Of a DNA stretch of 64,000 bases, positions 24,025-35,856 are shown piece by piece; the stretch's first letter is position 1; every line of letters starts with the position of its first letter. Below the pieces are notes generated by a model. That model had not been told where the DNA came from. It searched no databases and saw only the letters and a program-made list of their open reading frames with translations. The DNA comes from Prinsepia uniflora. Taxonomy: Eukaryota; Streptophyta; Magnoliopsida; Rosales; Rosaceae. Location: NCBI GenBank assembly GCA_032719365.1, contig CM064874.1, positions 34,458,716-34,522,715 on the forward strand, in the 5' to 3' direction. Both the position numbers and the translations under genes were made by a program.

Positions 24025-25454
24025 CCAAAACCCACCCAAACACTCACCAATCTTCATCCTTCGTTGCTTGTGTGAACGGGAAAATGAGAGAGTGAAACCA
24101 GACGGTGACAATGGTGGTTGGTGGAAGCACGGCGGAGTAGCCAGGAGCCACGGCTAGGTAAAACCCGAAATCGTTCTATGGGTCAAAATTTCGAAGTTGG
24201 GTTTAAAGGGTTTATTGGGCCTTTCTAATGATAAAAAATGAATCCTAGGAGTTGTACGAACTCACAAAGCCCAGAACCGTGAAAGGAGGTGGTTGGAATT
24301 GTCTGGAAATTGACTTGTAAAACCAACCAAATTGCATCAAGCTCCCACGGTAATTTCTAGACCTTCTTAGCTCATTTTGATGCCATGGATCCCTTCTTGG
24401 GATTATTACGATCAATTTGGAACAAAAATGGTGAAGAACGGGTTAGAATTGAGTGAGATAGGATTGGATCAGGTCGCGGGTCTGGTCGACACATTCAGAG
24501 AAAAGGATTAACCCGTCTCAAGGTTGACGATGATGACGTGGTAGTCCATGTCATCATCTGTCAGAGGCTGTCAGGCCATGTGGAAAATCAGGTACTGCCA
24601 CGTGGCAAGTTGTTAGACACAGTCAGCACTAACGTGTCAGACACGTGGAGCAATCAGAGGCTGACACGTGGCACGTGTCGAACCTAATAGGTGTCAGATG
24701 TCAGGCTGATGTCAGCGTTGACTTTGCTGATGTCATTGTTGACTTTTTCTATGTCAGCGTTGACCAGCGTGTGAAGACTTTGACCGGCACGTGAGGGCGC
24801 ATGGGCGTAAATTTTGATGTGAAACCGGTCATGTTTAAAAGGTTTCGATGATCTGAATCTAATGGTGGTGGTTTCAGGCCAATCGGAGGTGGTTTGACAG
24901 GCTATTTATAGGTATTTATCCTCCAGAAGCTTGTTCGGGACATGTTCACTATTCCGAGAGTTTTGGGGGCTTATAGTTTGGACTTGTATAGGTTAGTAGT
25001 AACCTTTGAGTATGATTTGGACAGGTCCGAACGTCCTGGAGAGTATGGATTAGCCCCGGAGTGGATTACGGTACGAATTGTAGGCGCGTAGCATGGACAG
25101 TGTGTGAGTGGACTTTGTTTTCTAAATGATGCATGCATACATGTGTTAATGTCTTACAAACATGGTTTGAAATGCAATGATTGCATAGGGATTTGAATGA
25201 TGATTTGTGAATTTGATCATGGTTTGAAAATGAATGATATACGAATTTTCGTGAGAAGATAGGTTGGGTTTGAGACCCTATTGAAATGATTTTGGGCTTG
25301 TGACCTAGTTGAAAGATAGAAAGGCAATGGACTCCGGGAGCGAGTCTTTTGGAAACCATGTGATTTGTGGAAACTGGTTTTGGGCTGAGACCCTGTGCAA
25401 ATAACTGTTTTATGAAAATGTGTTTCCAAAGTTTTTAGACCATTCTCCAAGATA

Positions 25455-25775
25455 ATGGATATGACTCCGGGAGGAATGCGTTTCCCCGGAGAGGACCCGA
25501 TGAGAGGATGGCTATGACTTCGGCAGAAATATGTTTCTTTGGAGAGGGCCTCCAGCATGAATGTGTTTCCCTGGAGAGGACCCTACGAGATGATGCATAT
25601 GACTCCGGCAGAAATTTGTTTACATGGAGAGGACCCTATGAGATGATAGATATGCCTCTAGCAGGAATGTGCTTCCCTGGAGAAGGTCTCTGGAAGGAAT
25701 GTGTTTCCTCGAAGAGCACCCTGTGAGATGATGGTTATGACTTCAATATGGATGTGTTTCCCCGGAGAGGTCACG
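25455..25775. repeat. GGAGAGG tandem array in the LARD-A 3' LTR
   Basis: About seven imperfect units of the kind described at 16285-16505, two more than in the 5' LTR. Confidence 0.8.
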
Positions 25776-28344
25776 ATGACACTACCTGTAGGATGGTCGA
25801 GTTATTGCACTGAGACGTCGAGTCAGGGTCTCCGAGTCTAGTTCCGCACCTAGACGTCGAGTCGCAGACTCTAAGACCAGGTGTAAATCGGTTGTGTAAA
25901 TCTTAGTCGCACGTATGTCGATATAAAAATCGTGACAGTGATAACAATGGATGATTTGATGGTATGAGACTGATGTCGGATATTAACAGATATAGATGGG
26001 TGATTTCCCTGATAGAGATGGATGATTTGACAAACAGGGACGGTTGACAGATATGAGAATGGGTCCTGAGGTTTTTCACTAAATGTTTGTGTCCAGGAGT
26101 TGTTTGTTTTAACCTGTGTTGGTTTTACCCTGAAAGTACTTGTTTTCCATATGTATTGTTTCACTGGAAAGTACTGGTTTTAAAGTGATATGCATGCATG
26201 CTTGCTAAAACAGAGGGTGAAAGCTTTATTTGGTAAAAGGTTTTTAATAAATTCTTATTATTGTCCACTCACACGTTTTGTTGTTTTTGGCACCCTCCAG
26301 GTCGATAACAGATGCGAGCTGTAGCAGAGATCGAAACATCACATGCCACCACAGATCTTTGCGTACTCTGGGTAACCCCAAACGTGTTACGGTTTTATCC
26401 CTTGTCTGACACACGATGTTAGACGAGAGCAGGCACCTCCCATGATAATTCAGGGGGATTGGGATGGGTCCTGTCACTCTATCCTTCACCAACTTCCCAT
26501 ATGTATTTAGGTGGGTATGTTGTTGTGTTTGGGGGTTCGGGGATATAGAACCAAAACACACCCAACCTTCACCCGTGGAAAGAAAACCAGAAATCAAGGG
26601 AGGAAACCAGGGAAAACGGAATGAGATGAGGAGGGAAAGTAGAAAAGGAATAAAGAGGAACAAAATGGTGATGAAAACAGTGAGAAGAGAATGAGGAATT
26701 GTGAACGAAAAGCCATGGACCCTTGAGGTTTTACTTTCGGTTTTTGGTTCTGGGCCTTGAAACCTAGAACGAGTTGTTCCAATAGCTTCTAGGAGCTTGT
26801 ACGACGTTACAAGGATTAGAACCATGAGGTTTGGACGTGGAAAAGTCACTAGACAACCCTTGAACGCCATGGTCATGAAGCTTGAAGCTCGAACTGTAAT
26901 CTTGAGGTAAGAAAGCTTGCTTTTGAATCCATAGATCAATTCTTGAGCTTGAGTAGATACATTTAGGTTGTTAGAGCGTAAAAAAGGATGTAACTTGCGT
27001 GTTATGGAACTGGCTCAATTCGCGGGTTAAATGACCCATTTTTCAGGAAAATGGGACTGATAACCGAGGAAGAAAATGAACAGTGTCTACGGGTGAGACC
27101 TACGCGCAGCCACTTTATGTGGCACGTGGGGGCGCGTGCCACATCATCTCAAATTACGGCCAACATGAAACTTTGAGTTCTCGATCCTACAAGTCCAACG
27201 GTATAATTTTCGAGGTGATCAAACATCGTCTCGGGACAAGTTTGACTGTCCAAATGTTTAGGCATCATTTTAATTAGTTTAAAAATCCCAAAATATTATG
27301 GGATTAACTATGAGCCCATTTGGGAAGATTAGAGACCTTAAGACATGATTTATGGCAGGAAGTGATATTCTCAGATTTTACGGAACGACATGCAAGTTGG
27401 TTTGATTGCGTATACAGTATGTGTGAGTGGACTTTTATTTTATTAAAATATCGTGCATGTATATTTACGTGTTTCAAATGTTTTACTATGTGTTTTTGGG
27501 ACATTTGTGTGATTGAGAATTTTATATGATTTTCAGTGATATTATTATTTTACTACATGTTTTACGAGACTTGGTGTAAAGCTTGGTTTTGAGTTAGGTC
27601 CCGATTTCAAAACTTGCTTTGGTTATAAAAATGAGATGTGATATAAATATGTGATTCCTCAGTATTGGTGTACTGTGATGTGATTTATGTATGTGTGTAG
27701 ATAATAACCTTCCTCGTGATGCGTGTTGAATGATTTGGTAGTATCAGATGTTGAGCAGGGCTCTGGTTCCTGAAACTGTATTGTGATGACTCGGACGTCG
27801 AGCTGAGTTTCGGTTCCCGAGTGAGTATGTGGTGTGCCTACCGATAGTGTAGTGGATGTGATAACTAATGTTGTGCATCGAGGATGGGTTGGATGTGGAG
27901 TGGTTGTGTATGATTGTTGTGTTGGTTTTGTGTTGAATATTGTGATGATTTGCATGCTGGTTCTCATGACTATTGATGTTGTGTATTATGGTTATTTTAC
28001 ACGTTTTTCAAAATCATGGACTGGATTTTGTTTTATTTGGGATTTAAACGGTTTTTATATGCTTGCATAGTTTTTGAAAACGAAGGGTAGAAATGTATGT
28101 TTTTCCATAAATGTTTCCAAGGTTAGTTTTGTCCACTTAAATGGTTTTCATGGTTTTTATAACCCTTCAGGACGATGGCATGAAGTTCATAGCTAAACGA
28201 GAGGCGGAGGCATGACTAGTAAGAGTGTATGAATATCCCCTGTTTGATAAGTTTGAGGGTAATTTCGGTAATCTGAGTTGCTTGTCAGACGAAAGTAGGG
28301 CCCGGTTGTGGTTTACAAGATGTTTTCAGGGTCGGGTCCTGTCA

Positions 28345-28868
28345 CTTACCAACTCGTCATAAATTTCTTCAGCTTTGATAAGGCCAAATGAGTAAGAACC
28401 TAACATTGGTGTCTTATTTGCAAATAGGCAGCAACTTGGCATGACTGGTTTTTGCTCCCAAGCGGGTTTGACTAATGACCTGAGAGTCACTGGCTCATTT
28501 CCTAGGGTCTGGACTCGGTCGCTGCCACCTTGATACGTAGAAACTTAGTATTAAAGTAAACAAAAAGTCACACTCAACACTTGAGGAAACATATGCAATT
28601 AAAAACGTTTTTTTTTTTTTTTGTAAATGTAGCATTGGTAAATATGGATCGTTCTTAACTAGGGATTGAGGGTATCTAAGCATGATTATCGTTTGATTGA
28701 TTAATGAAGGAGGTTAATTGATTGTTTCTATTATCCTACGTGATTAAATAACCTAAACTATCCTAATTTATTATTTACAAGGTCAACTCATCTTTAACCT
28801 AACTCATTCATGATTGTATTAATTTCAACCGACGAAATACTATAATCTTAATCTTACGAGTTACTTGC
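28345..28868 (-). mobile_element. 5' end of the Tat element: LTR remnant, primer site, leader
   Basis: On the minus strand an AT-rich LTR-like remnant (28868 to about 28533) ends CTACGTATCA. Next comes AGGTGGCAGCGACCGAGTCC, which may be the primer-binding site (Tat/Ogre elements usually use a non-Met tRNA). The leader runs to 28345, where the solo LTR inserted. The remnant contains GTTAAGAACGATCCATATTT, also present in the LTR at 52494-54226 (near 54121). The LTR is much shorter than the 1.7-1.8 kb of related solo LTRs, so it is truncated where the zinc-finger pseudogene begins. Confidence 0.5.
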
Positions 28869-29064
28869 ATATTCTCTTAAATACGTGCAAGGGGCTCCCG
28901 ATGATACTTTCAATGACCTAGACTCAGGGCTCCCTATATCGTCAGAGGGTTTGCTGCTTATTTCGTTTGGACTAAGCTTTTCTTCAAGATCCTTAGGGGG
29001 CTTACTGCTCATTTCCTTTGACCTTTGTTTTGTTTCAAGTTCCTCTTGGTGTTTGCTTTTTTTT
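28869..29064 (-). pseudogene. TRAF-type zinc-finger pseudogene, distal repeat-exon piece
   Basis: One minus-strand frame stays open and reads KHQEELETKQRSKEMSSKPP, then DLEEKLSPNEISSKPSDD. It continues the Lys/Glu repeats found at 39058-39746 on the other side of the retrotransposon insertion. It is the C-terminal tail of the pseudogene described at 40240-40785. Confidence 0.65.
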
Positions 29065-31749
29065 TACAGGACCCACCCCAATTATCACCTCGATAACCGG
29101 GACAAACCCTGCTCCCGTCAAACAACCAAAAATTTAAAAGACTAAAAATAACCGCAATAACCACAAAAACATACATTGTCAGACTAGGGAGAAAGTACAA
29201 TACAACTAGTTAACAGTAGCACAGAGCATAGTAACAGTACAAGATAAGAACAAAATCCTACTGTGAGCTGACTACACGTGCAACGGGAAAACTTTATGCC
29301 TCTGTCTCTACCTCAAAGTTAGCCCCAACGTTCACACCACGACCTGGAGGGTATTTAAAACCATAAAAGTGTGAGTGGACTAAAAATAAGAGTTTCCAAA
29401 ACAGTTTTAAAAGCAAATCAGGATTTTACCCTCCGTTTCAAAACATGCATGCATAACTAAGTATCTGAAAAACAACCGTATAAACCGTATAGCAATCATT
29501 ATGGAAACATTATCATAAAAACATGAAATACGAAATATATCATCAACCAATCGAACCTGCTGGATCTATCCGAGTTTTAAACTCCCGAGTCTTTAAACTC
29601 AATCCAGACCTCAATATAATCCGAGTCTTTAAACTCAATAGGCCTACGGGGGAAAATCATAATATCTGAGTCTTTAAACTCAATCGGGGTCTTTAAACCC
29701 AATCCAGACCCACCCCCGTCATAATCATATCCGGGTCTTTAAACTCAATATCCAGATCCAGGAAATCCAATCCAAAACCGTTTGAAAACCATTTCCAAAT
29801 CTATGTCCAAATCTGAATTCGAAATCACTATTCCGAAGCCATGTTAGCGTCCAGAATCATCATTCCGAATCCAAATCCAGAAATTCCTTTTTAAGCTTTA
29901 AAACCAAATCTCGATTTTTGAAATCCGATTCTAAAACCCAAAATCTTGGTTATCGAAATCACTTTTCAAAACCCATTTGTAATCATTGAAAACAAGTCAT
30001 ATGTTTAAATCCCAAAACTATAGCATCGGAATCATGATCAAATCATAGCATAAATCCATATCTCGTAAAACGTGTCGAAATACGTATAAATCTAAGAAAC
30101 ATCTCGAAAACCGTGCAATTATGTAAAACAGTTATATAGTAATCCAAAACATAAAACGATATTTAAAAACATGGAATAAGTAGATAAAAACAGTTATGCA
30201 TGCTCAGTTAGAAAATAAAAGTCCACTCACAAAGTTCGAACCCGTCAATCGCGTTCCGTACGCTCCTCGGATGCCTCAGGAATATCCCTACTTGTCAAAT
30301 GTCATAATTTCGGGTCACAAACACTTCGATTAAGTTCACACTAATTTCCCCAATTTTTCAAGATTTTTTTACACATAATTAAATTAAACCCTAAACCTTC
30401 GGACACTCAAAACTACCCCAAGACAGTGTCTGATCGACTCGAAACTTATCCCAAAATGTTCGTTACATCGATTAGAGTGAAAACCATGTTGAACACTTCC
30501 CCAAAAGAGGCCCCACGCGCCCTCACGCTCCGCCCAAAGGGGCAGCGTGTGGGAGCCACAAGCAACACTGTTCATCATCGTCAACCTCCAGCCAGCCCGG
30601 TTCAGACCGGTCCAGACCAGCCTGGCCCAACTGAGTCGGCAAGGCTGGTTTTCACCCATTCCTAAACCATTTTCTATCCTTTCTTCACCATGAGCTTCGT
30701 CCTTAAGTTTAGAATTGATTCAACTAACTAAAACACGAAACAAAACCCTATGTCATACCTCTCAAAGTCGAACAGAAAAACTAGAGATTCCATCTCTCTG
30801 TTTCCGGCCACCACGAGCCTCTCCGATCACGGTTTTAAATCCCTGGGTTCAGTAGTAGTCTTCCACGACTGCAAGGGTCATCAGAGTCACTCAAAAACTC
30901 CCCAAAACTATCGATTTCCATTTGAACCATTTCAGGAAAAACAGAGCAGTTCAGTGTCTTACCCGTCCTCTATCGTCCGCCGTGACCTCCACCGTGGTTC
31001 TCAACGTCCTAGGGTTACTTCTACTCACTGAACACCACCACATACAAGACTTAGGCTGGTTTTGATCAATTGAAGTTCACGGTTTCTTCTCTGTTTTTCT
31101 GGTTTTTTTTTTCTCACCTCTCACACTTTTCCTTCACCCAATCCTTCCCTTAAACACAATCCCTCAAGTCACCACACGTCTCTGATCTCTCACTCAAACA
31201 AAAATGAACTCACACACTGAACATGGACGATTACCCTCTATGTCTCTGTTTTCTCCCATTAATTGATTCAGCCAATTTTAAAATAGCCCACCGTGTGAGA
31301 CTTGGCTAGAAGCCACTGGAGAGTGGACAAGTGCCCTCATCTCTATGGTTTTCAGCCAAAATATCCAATCCATCGAGCCTAGGTGTCCTCATCTGATTGC
31401 TCATAATAATTCAAGCTGCCAAAAGACCATTTTGCCCTTAAATTTCCAAATTACCATTTTACCCCTCACATAATTAGACCCGTAACTAAACCTTCCGACG
31501 TCCGATGACGCCGTGCCGCCTGTCGTTGTACTCAGGACATCGAGACCTGCCTAACGATCCTCGAATTACGTGAAAAATACTTGTCGTGTAAAAAATCAAC
31601 AAATTTTCCCTTTTTAACCAAATTACCAAAATACCCTCAACCTTCCGAACATCATAACTTCTTCCTCGATTGTCGGAATCGGACGTGCCACCTGTCTACG
31701 GACTTGTGACGTCCCGAACTAGGTCACATTCATCGGCCAATGTCCGTTC

Positions 31750-32455
31750 TGTAACGACCCGTCCCGAAGTAGTCACGGAGCACCGACTGAGTGGAGTCAC
31801 CCCCCAGTTGGGTTCCTTACTCTCAGGAAGGCTATGGTTACTATTACCTCGAGTAGGATCAGTGGTCTGCGGACATTGACCTTGACTTTGAGAAGACTCG
31901 GATTGAGACCCGGGTAGCACACGCGTAGCTTTGGATACCGTGACAGGATTGGTTGTGTGACTTATATGTATATACGTATATTTGATTTGATATGTGGTGA
32001 GCACAGGTGTGCACAGGATTGAGTGGTGGTTCGTGTATGTTTATGGGTATGGGCTGAGTCCCGTATTGGTTTCTTGTGGATTTGGGCAGTGGCCCGTATG
32101 GTCGTTTTCATTATGGTTCTTTCAACCTTGGTTTTGGGCTTAGTTCCCACATATGGTTTATTTTGGATAAATGGTTTTCGAATGCATGCATGCTTTTTAG
32201 TGAAGGGTACAAATGTTTTTATAAACTCTTGGTTTTGTCAACTCACAGTTTTTAATGTTTTGGCTGCCCTTCAGGTTGACATCAGATTGTGGACTGTAGC
32301 AGAGACCGAGATACCACATACCTCCTCCGGATCCTGGCGTACTCTGATAGCCCGGGAGGGCAAAGGTCGAAATTATCCCTTGTCTGACACTCCGTGTTAG
32401 ACGGGAGCAAGGTCATCCAGCACTAATCCCGGGGGGATTGGGATGGGTCCTGTCA
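31750..32455 (+). repeat. LARD-B 5' LTR with a 2.4-kb internal deletion
   Basis: The first 20 bases match the 3' LTR. The sequence then jumps to the GTAGTCACGGAGCACCGAC segment that lies at about 38232 in the 3' LTR. CCCG is present on both sides of the deletion and may have served as microhomology. The promoter half of the LTR is therefore gone. Confidence 0.85.
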
Positions 32456-32458
32456 ACA

Positions 32459-32470
32459 TGGTATCAGAGC
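32459..32470 (+). promoter_or_regulatory. Primer-binding site for initiator-Met tRNA
   Basis: TGGTATCAGAGC begins three bases after the 5' LTR end, matching the 3' end of plant initiator-Met tRNA. Confidence 0.85.
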
Positions 32471-35400
32471 ATAGGATTGCTCGTAGGATGCTTATCAGAG
32501 CGGGGTTGTGTCTATTCGAGCAACCGTGCAGCTCTTGGAGTATGTACACAGGTCGAGGATGTGATATCTCATTGGGCTACAGTTCGTGGTCAACCTGATG
32601 TTGGGATGCCGATATGATAGTTAGTAGGATTGAATCGTGGATGTCTTGGTTCGGTACTTGATGCCGGGGTTGCCATAGTTCTGTCAAGGTTGACAGTGTG
32701 GGACCCTATGGAAGGATTAACGTATTCGTACTTGAGAGTTTTGGTCGTGAGACGGTTAGTTGGGATCGTCTTTCACGATGTCGTAGGATCGGTTCCGACG
32801 ACTGGTGGGTTGTTGTGACCATCCGATGACCGGATTGGTTGAGTTAGATGAGTTTACTACAGTTAGCGGTTAGCAGTCGAGTTCGTGGAACTCTAGTTGA
32901 ACTTATGGCAGTTGCAGCCGGATTTGGGGAATCCTAGTTGGATTGACGTCTTTACGGTGTCAAGATCGTAGAGTCAGTTAGATTGTGGAATATACTGCCT
33001 TATGCAGTTGGGTTCAGGGAGACCTTAGAGTCTGATCGTGGAACCCTACCTTAGGTGTATGGTTTGGAAATGTGAGTTGACGAGTGGTTTGATTTGGACG
33101 ACTATTCGGATTTGGATTCGTTAGTCGGTCTAGTCATGTCATCTTGTGTTGGACTGCACTTCACAGTCGAGGTTGTACTTATCGGTTAGACCTAGTTGGC
33201 TGTGGTACTACTTAGTTGCGCTGGGTTGTTGGTGCAACTAAGGTCATGGATGACCTGGTAGACGACATTGGGTTAGTCGGGTTATGACTGGTAGAGTTTG
33301 ATTTGGACAAGTTACCAGGGTTGGTACTTGTCGATGGAATCCTTGAGTGGGATCCGGAGTGGTTAATACGGGCGGTTGATTCCATTGGATGCGAATCTCG
33401 ATACCAATGTCTGGTAGTTAGGTCTGCACGAGTGTGTGGCAGGCGCTACTACTAAGAGCGGTTGTAGTTGTGGTTTTTGGGAATCGGGGACGTTCGAGGA
33501 ACGTTTCCTTTTCTCGTATGAGTTGTCAGGGTGATTGTACCCAGAGGTGTTGGGTGCGAGGGAGGCAGAGTTTCTCCTATTCGAGCAAAGGTACGGGGTC
33601 GTCGCTCGGTATGAGCGGAGATCCAGGGTTGTCAGTTTTGCACATGGTGTGCCGATACTGATACTGGTGTTGGTGTGCTGATACTAGTGCAGGTGATAGT
33701 GTGTTGGTGTTGGTACTGGTGATTGTGATGATGTTGAGTCACATCCGTCGAGATGTGCATATGTTCGGTGTCTGTGGTTCCAGAGTGGATCTCAGATAGA
33801 ATTAAATTGGTTAGGGGACACGTGGTTGATGTCCGGGTACGTTGTTTCCAATCTTGTTGGAACTTCGGAATCGTGAGAGGTTGCGATTGAGGTGACGAGA
33901 GGAATGAGGGTTTTCCGCATTGGCATTGGGTATTTCGAAGTCATTTTTGGTGACTTCTCAGTTTCTACAGTGGTAGATGATGGTAGATGACGGTAGAGGA
34001 TGGTTGCGTCACCAGTACGCTGATCGTGTATTGGTTGGTGAACCCGGGATTTTTTTTGGGTCATCAAGAGGAATCGAGTATATCGAAGTTAGGTGACTGA
34101 TATTTCTCATTTCCTGCTTGGTGGCAGATGATGTTGGTTTACGTGGCGTGGTGAGTGCAGCGAGTTTTGGTTGCATTCACGTAGGATGACTTTTGATGTC
34201 ATTACCTTGGATCATCCTTGGTTTTCCTAGGTGGAATGACAAGGATTGATACGATATAATCAGTGAGAACCCACAGTCTCGGCGTGTCTCGTCGTTGACT
34301 GATCTGTTTAGATGTGGGAATTGGTTTAGGACTTTGGGTATCGCTATGGATCTGGATCGTGATCTTGATGATCCAGATAGGTGGAGAGTTTATTACTCTT
34401 ACTGGGATGTTTGAGTTGAGGATGACGGGACTGAACTTCTTTTCGAGGTAAATCCCATATGGCTTACTACTCACCTGAGTAGTTGTCCGATGAGTAGTTT
34501 TCCGACGTGGTCGGATATGGTCAACCTAGATGTGTTGATGTTGGGATTGGCTTCCCTATGAAGTCAATCGAACGTATTGAGGTAATCGTTTGAACAGGTA
34601 TCCGATAGGTTCGGATATGGTGCATCTTGGTAGACGTGAACGAGATTTCGGGTTTTGCAATCAGATTTCTGGATGACGATTCAGGATTTGATTTTAGAAC
34701 TTGAAAGTGGATTTCTGGATTTGGGTTTTGGAATCGGATTCTGGGTGACAATTCAGGATTTGATTCTGAAGCTTGACACTGGATTTTCTTTTATGGATTT
34801 GGGTTCGGAATGGTTATTCCTAATACTAGTCTACGGAATGATGATTTCGAACTCGGACTTGGACATGGTTATGGATATGAGTTCTGGATTTGGATTCGGG
34901 ATTTCTTACGAAATTGCGGATTCGGATTCGGATTTGGAAATGAATAATGGGTTGGAGTTTTGATTTGTCTAAAACTGGATTGGACAAGTGAACTCCATAA
35001 TTGAAACGTGATTGCCTGCAACCTAGGTCGTCGTGTTGACGTCGTTGTTGTTGTGGTTGTAGTCTGATTGGGGGATAGATGTACGTACCTTGTACGTAGT
35101 CCGAGGTATAATACCAGGTAGACTTGTGGTGCCTAGTGACGGTATATAGGTTATACCGGTAGTACGTTGGCGAACGTGTTGGTAGTCGGCTTAGTTCCGA
35201 TACCATGGGATTAGTTGAGGTCGTGAACTGGACATTGGATACTGTGCATTGGGTCATAGTATTTCTGGTGGGTTCAATTACACACAGGTCGAGTTTTTTT
35301 GTGGTAGTGTATACTCAGGTTGAGTAAATTGGTGGTTAGTATAACCACGGGTGAGTATAGTGTTAGTTTTTGACTGACGACTGTCAAGTGGTGACAGTTT

Positions 35401-35842
35401 GTCGGAGGTGTCAACGTAGATCGTTGAGTGCGGGTTTGTGACTCCCAGTGGGAGCAGACGTCAGGATAGGTTGGAGATTGAGGAAGGAACCGTAGAGTTG
35501 TTTATGTCAGCGAAAGGGTAGATTTGACAAGTGGGTCGATCATAGGTTCTTGGGCTACTCTGATACTGATAGGTGGTGTCAGTTCGGAGCGTACAACTTC
35601 TGCTATTCGATGTGGTCGAATGTAGACGATGTGACGTGAGCGTTAGTGGTATATCTAGTTGCAGACGAGTAAGGATTGTTCTGGTTAGTTGGTGTACGAG
35701 CGTGTACGTGTTTTGAGGTTGATTCTACTTTCCACGAGGTGGATGTGGAATCAGGATAGTTGGAGTTTCGAGAACGGAACTAAATTAAGGAGGGAAGAAC
35801 AGTTAGAATTAGGTCGGTTGGAATTTCGAGGACGAAATTAAT
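32471..35842 (+). other. LARD-B internal region, 3.4 kb without recognisable coding
   Basis: Frames longer than about 90 codons exist (for example minus-strand 35257-34826), but none shows gag, protease, RT, RNase H, integrase or chromodomain motifs. Composition is G/T rich on the plus strand. Short internal repeats occur: GATACTGGTGTTGGTG-like units at 33655-33735 and ATTCAGGATTTGATTYT at about 34679 and 34752. Short blocks are shared with the LARD-A interior. Confidence 0.65.
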
Positions 35843-35856
35843 TAAGGAGGGAAGGT
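35775..35856 (+). repeat. Duplicated polypurine-tract segment
   Basis: Two diverged copies of a segment with TTTCGAG(A/G)ACG followed by TTAAGGAGGGAAG lie in tandem just before the 3' LTR. The second copy (35843-35856) is the functional-position polypurine tract. Confidence 0.7.

Larger units (their letters stand above)
7435..26476 (+). mobile_element. LARD-A: non-coding LTR retrotransposon with two long LTRs
   Basis: The 5' LTR is 7435-17249 (about 2.8 kb without insertions), the internal region 17250-20990, and the 3' LTR 20991-26476 (about 2.9 kb without insertion). Both LTRs start TGTAA(C/T)GA(C/T)CCGTCCCGAAT and end GGATGGGTCCTGTCA. A mutated initiator-Met primer site (TGTTATCAGAGC, 17253-17264) follows the 5' LTR. 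A purine tract, TTTAAGGAGGGTGGAT, precedes the 3' LTR. Flanking targets are CTCCA and CTCTA (four of five). No gag or pol motif is visible in the interior, so this is LARD-like: mobilised only by enzymes of other elements. Five later insertions lie inside it, three of them nested one within another in the 5' LTR. Confidence 0.75.
20991..26476 (+). repeat. LARD-A 3' LTR (interrupted at 21431-24024)
   Basis: The parts 20991-21430 and 24030-26476 are colinear with the 5' LTR. The putative LTR-intron signals are intact: donor-like TGTGAGTGGAC at 25103-25113, mirror GTCCACTCACA at 26263-26273 and acceptor-like CACCCTCCAG at 26291-26300. Confidence 0.75.
7115..28344 (+). mobile_element. Solo LTR, old, split by LARD-A
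   Basis: The LTR starts TGTAACGAACTTAATAGCC at 7115 and ends GGGTCGGGTCCTGTCA at 28344. It consists of 7115-7434 and 26482-28344, about 2.2 kb once the insertion is removed. Flanking five-base targets are CTTCT (left) and CTTAC (right), matching at three of five, consistent with an old insertion. It sits in the leader/gag of the minus-strand Tat element, whose two halves lie either side. It carries the donor-like TGTGAGTGGAC (27422-27432) and an acceptor-like AACCCTTCAG near 28161-28170. Confidence 0.65.
1..28868 (-). mobile_element. Decayed Tat-type Ty3/gypsy retrotransposon, split by nested insertions
   Basis: Read on the minus strand, the order is LTR remnant and leader (28868-28345), then after removal of the nested insertion 7115-28344, gag 3' part, protease, RT, RNase H and integrase (7114-2075). 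An antisense coding remnant lies near the left end. The Tat assignment rests on the integrase C-terminal motif around RAYNKRVK...DLVWK, the H2C2 finger region with CDAC, and the RT box YIDDVMVKSQ. All frames contain stops or shifts, so the copy is dead. The 3' LTR is not in the window. The two flanks of the insertion read as continuous Tat leader/gag sequence. Confidence 0.6.

Noticed and set aside
26244..26939. 231-codon minus-strand frame
   Set aside because: It spans the border between the LARD-A 3' LTR (ends 26476) and the resumed solo LTR, so it is a chance frame across two elements. No motif recognised.
32023..32400. 125-codon frame and its near copy at 38486-38686
   Set aside because: Both are the same LTR segment in the two LTRs of LARD-B; no protein family recognised and the copies differ in frame by an indel.
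34826..35257. 143-codon minus-strand frame in the LARD-B interior
   Set aside because: Composition driven by TCGGATTTGGA-type repeats; no retroviral or host motif.
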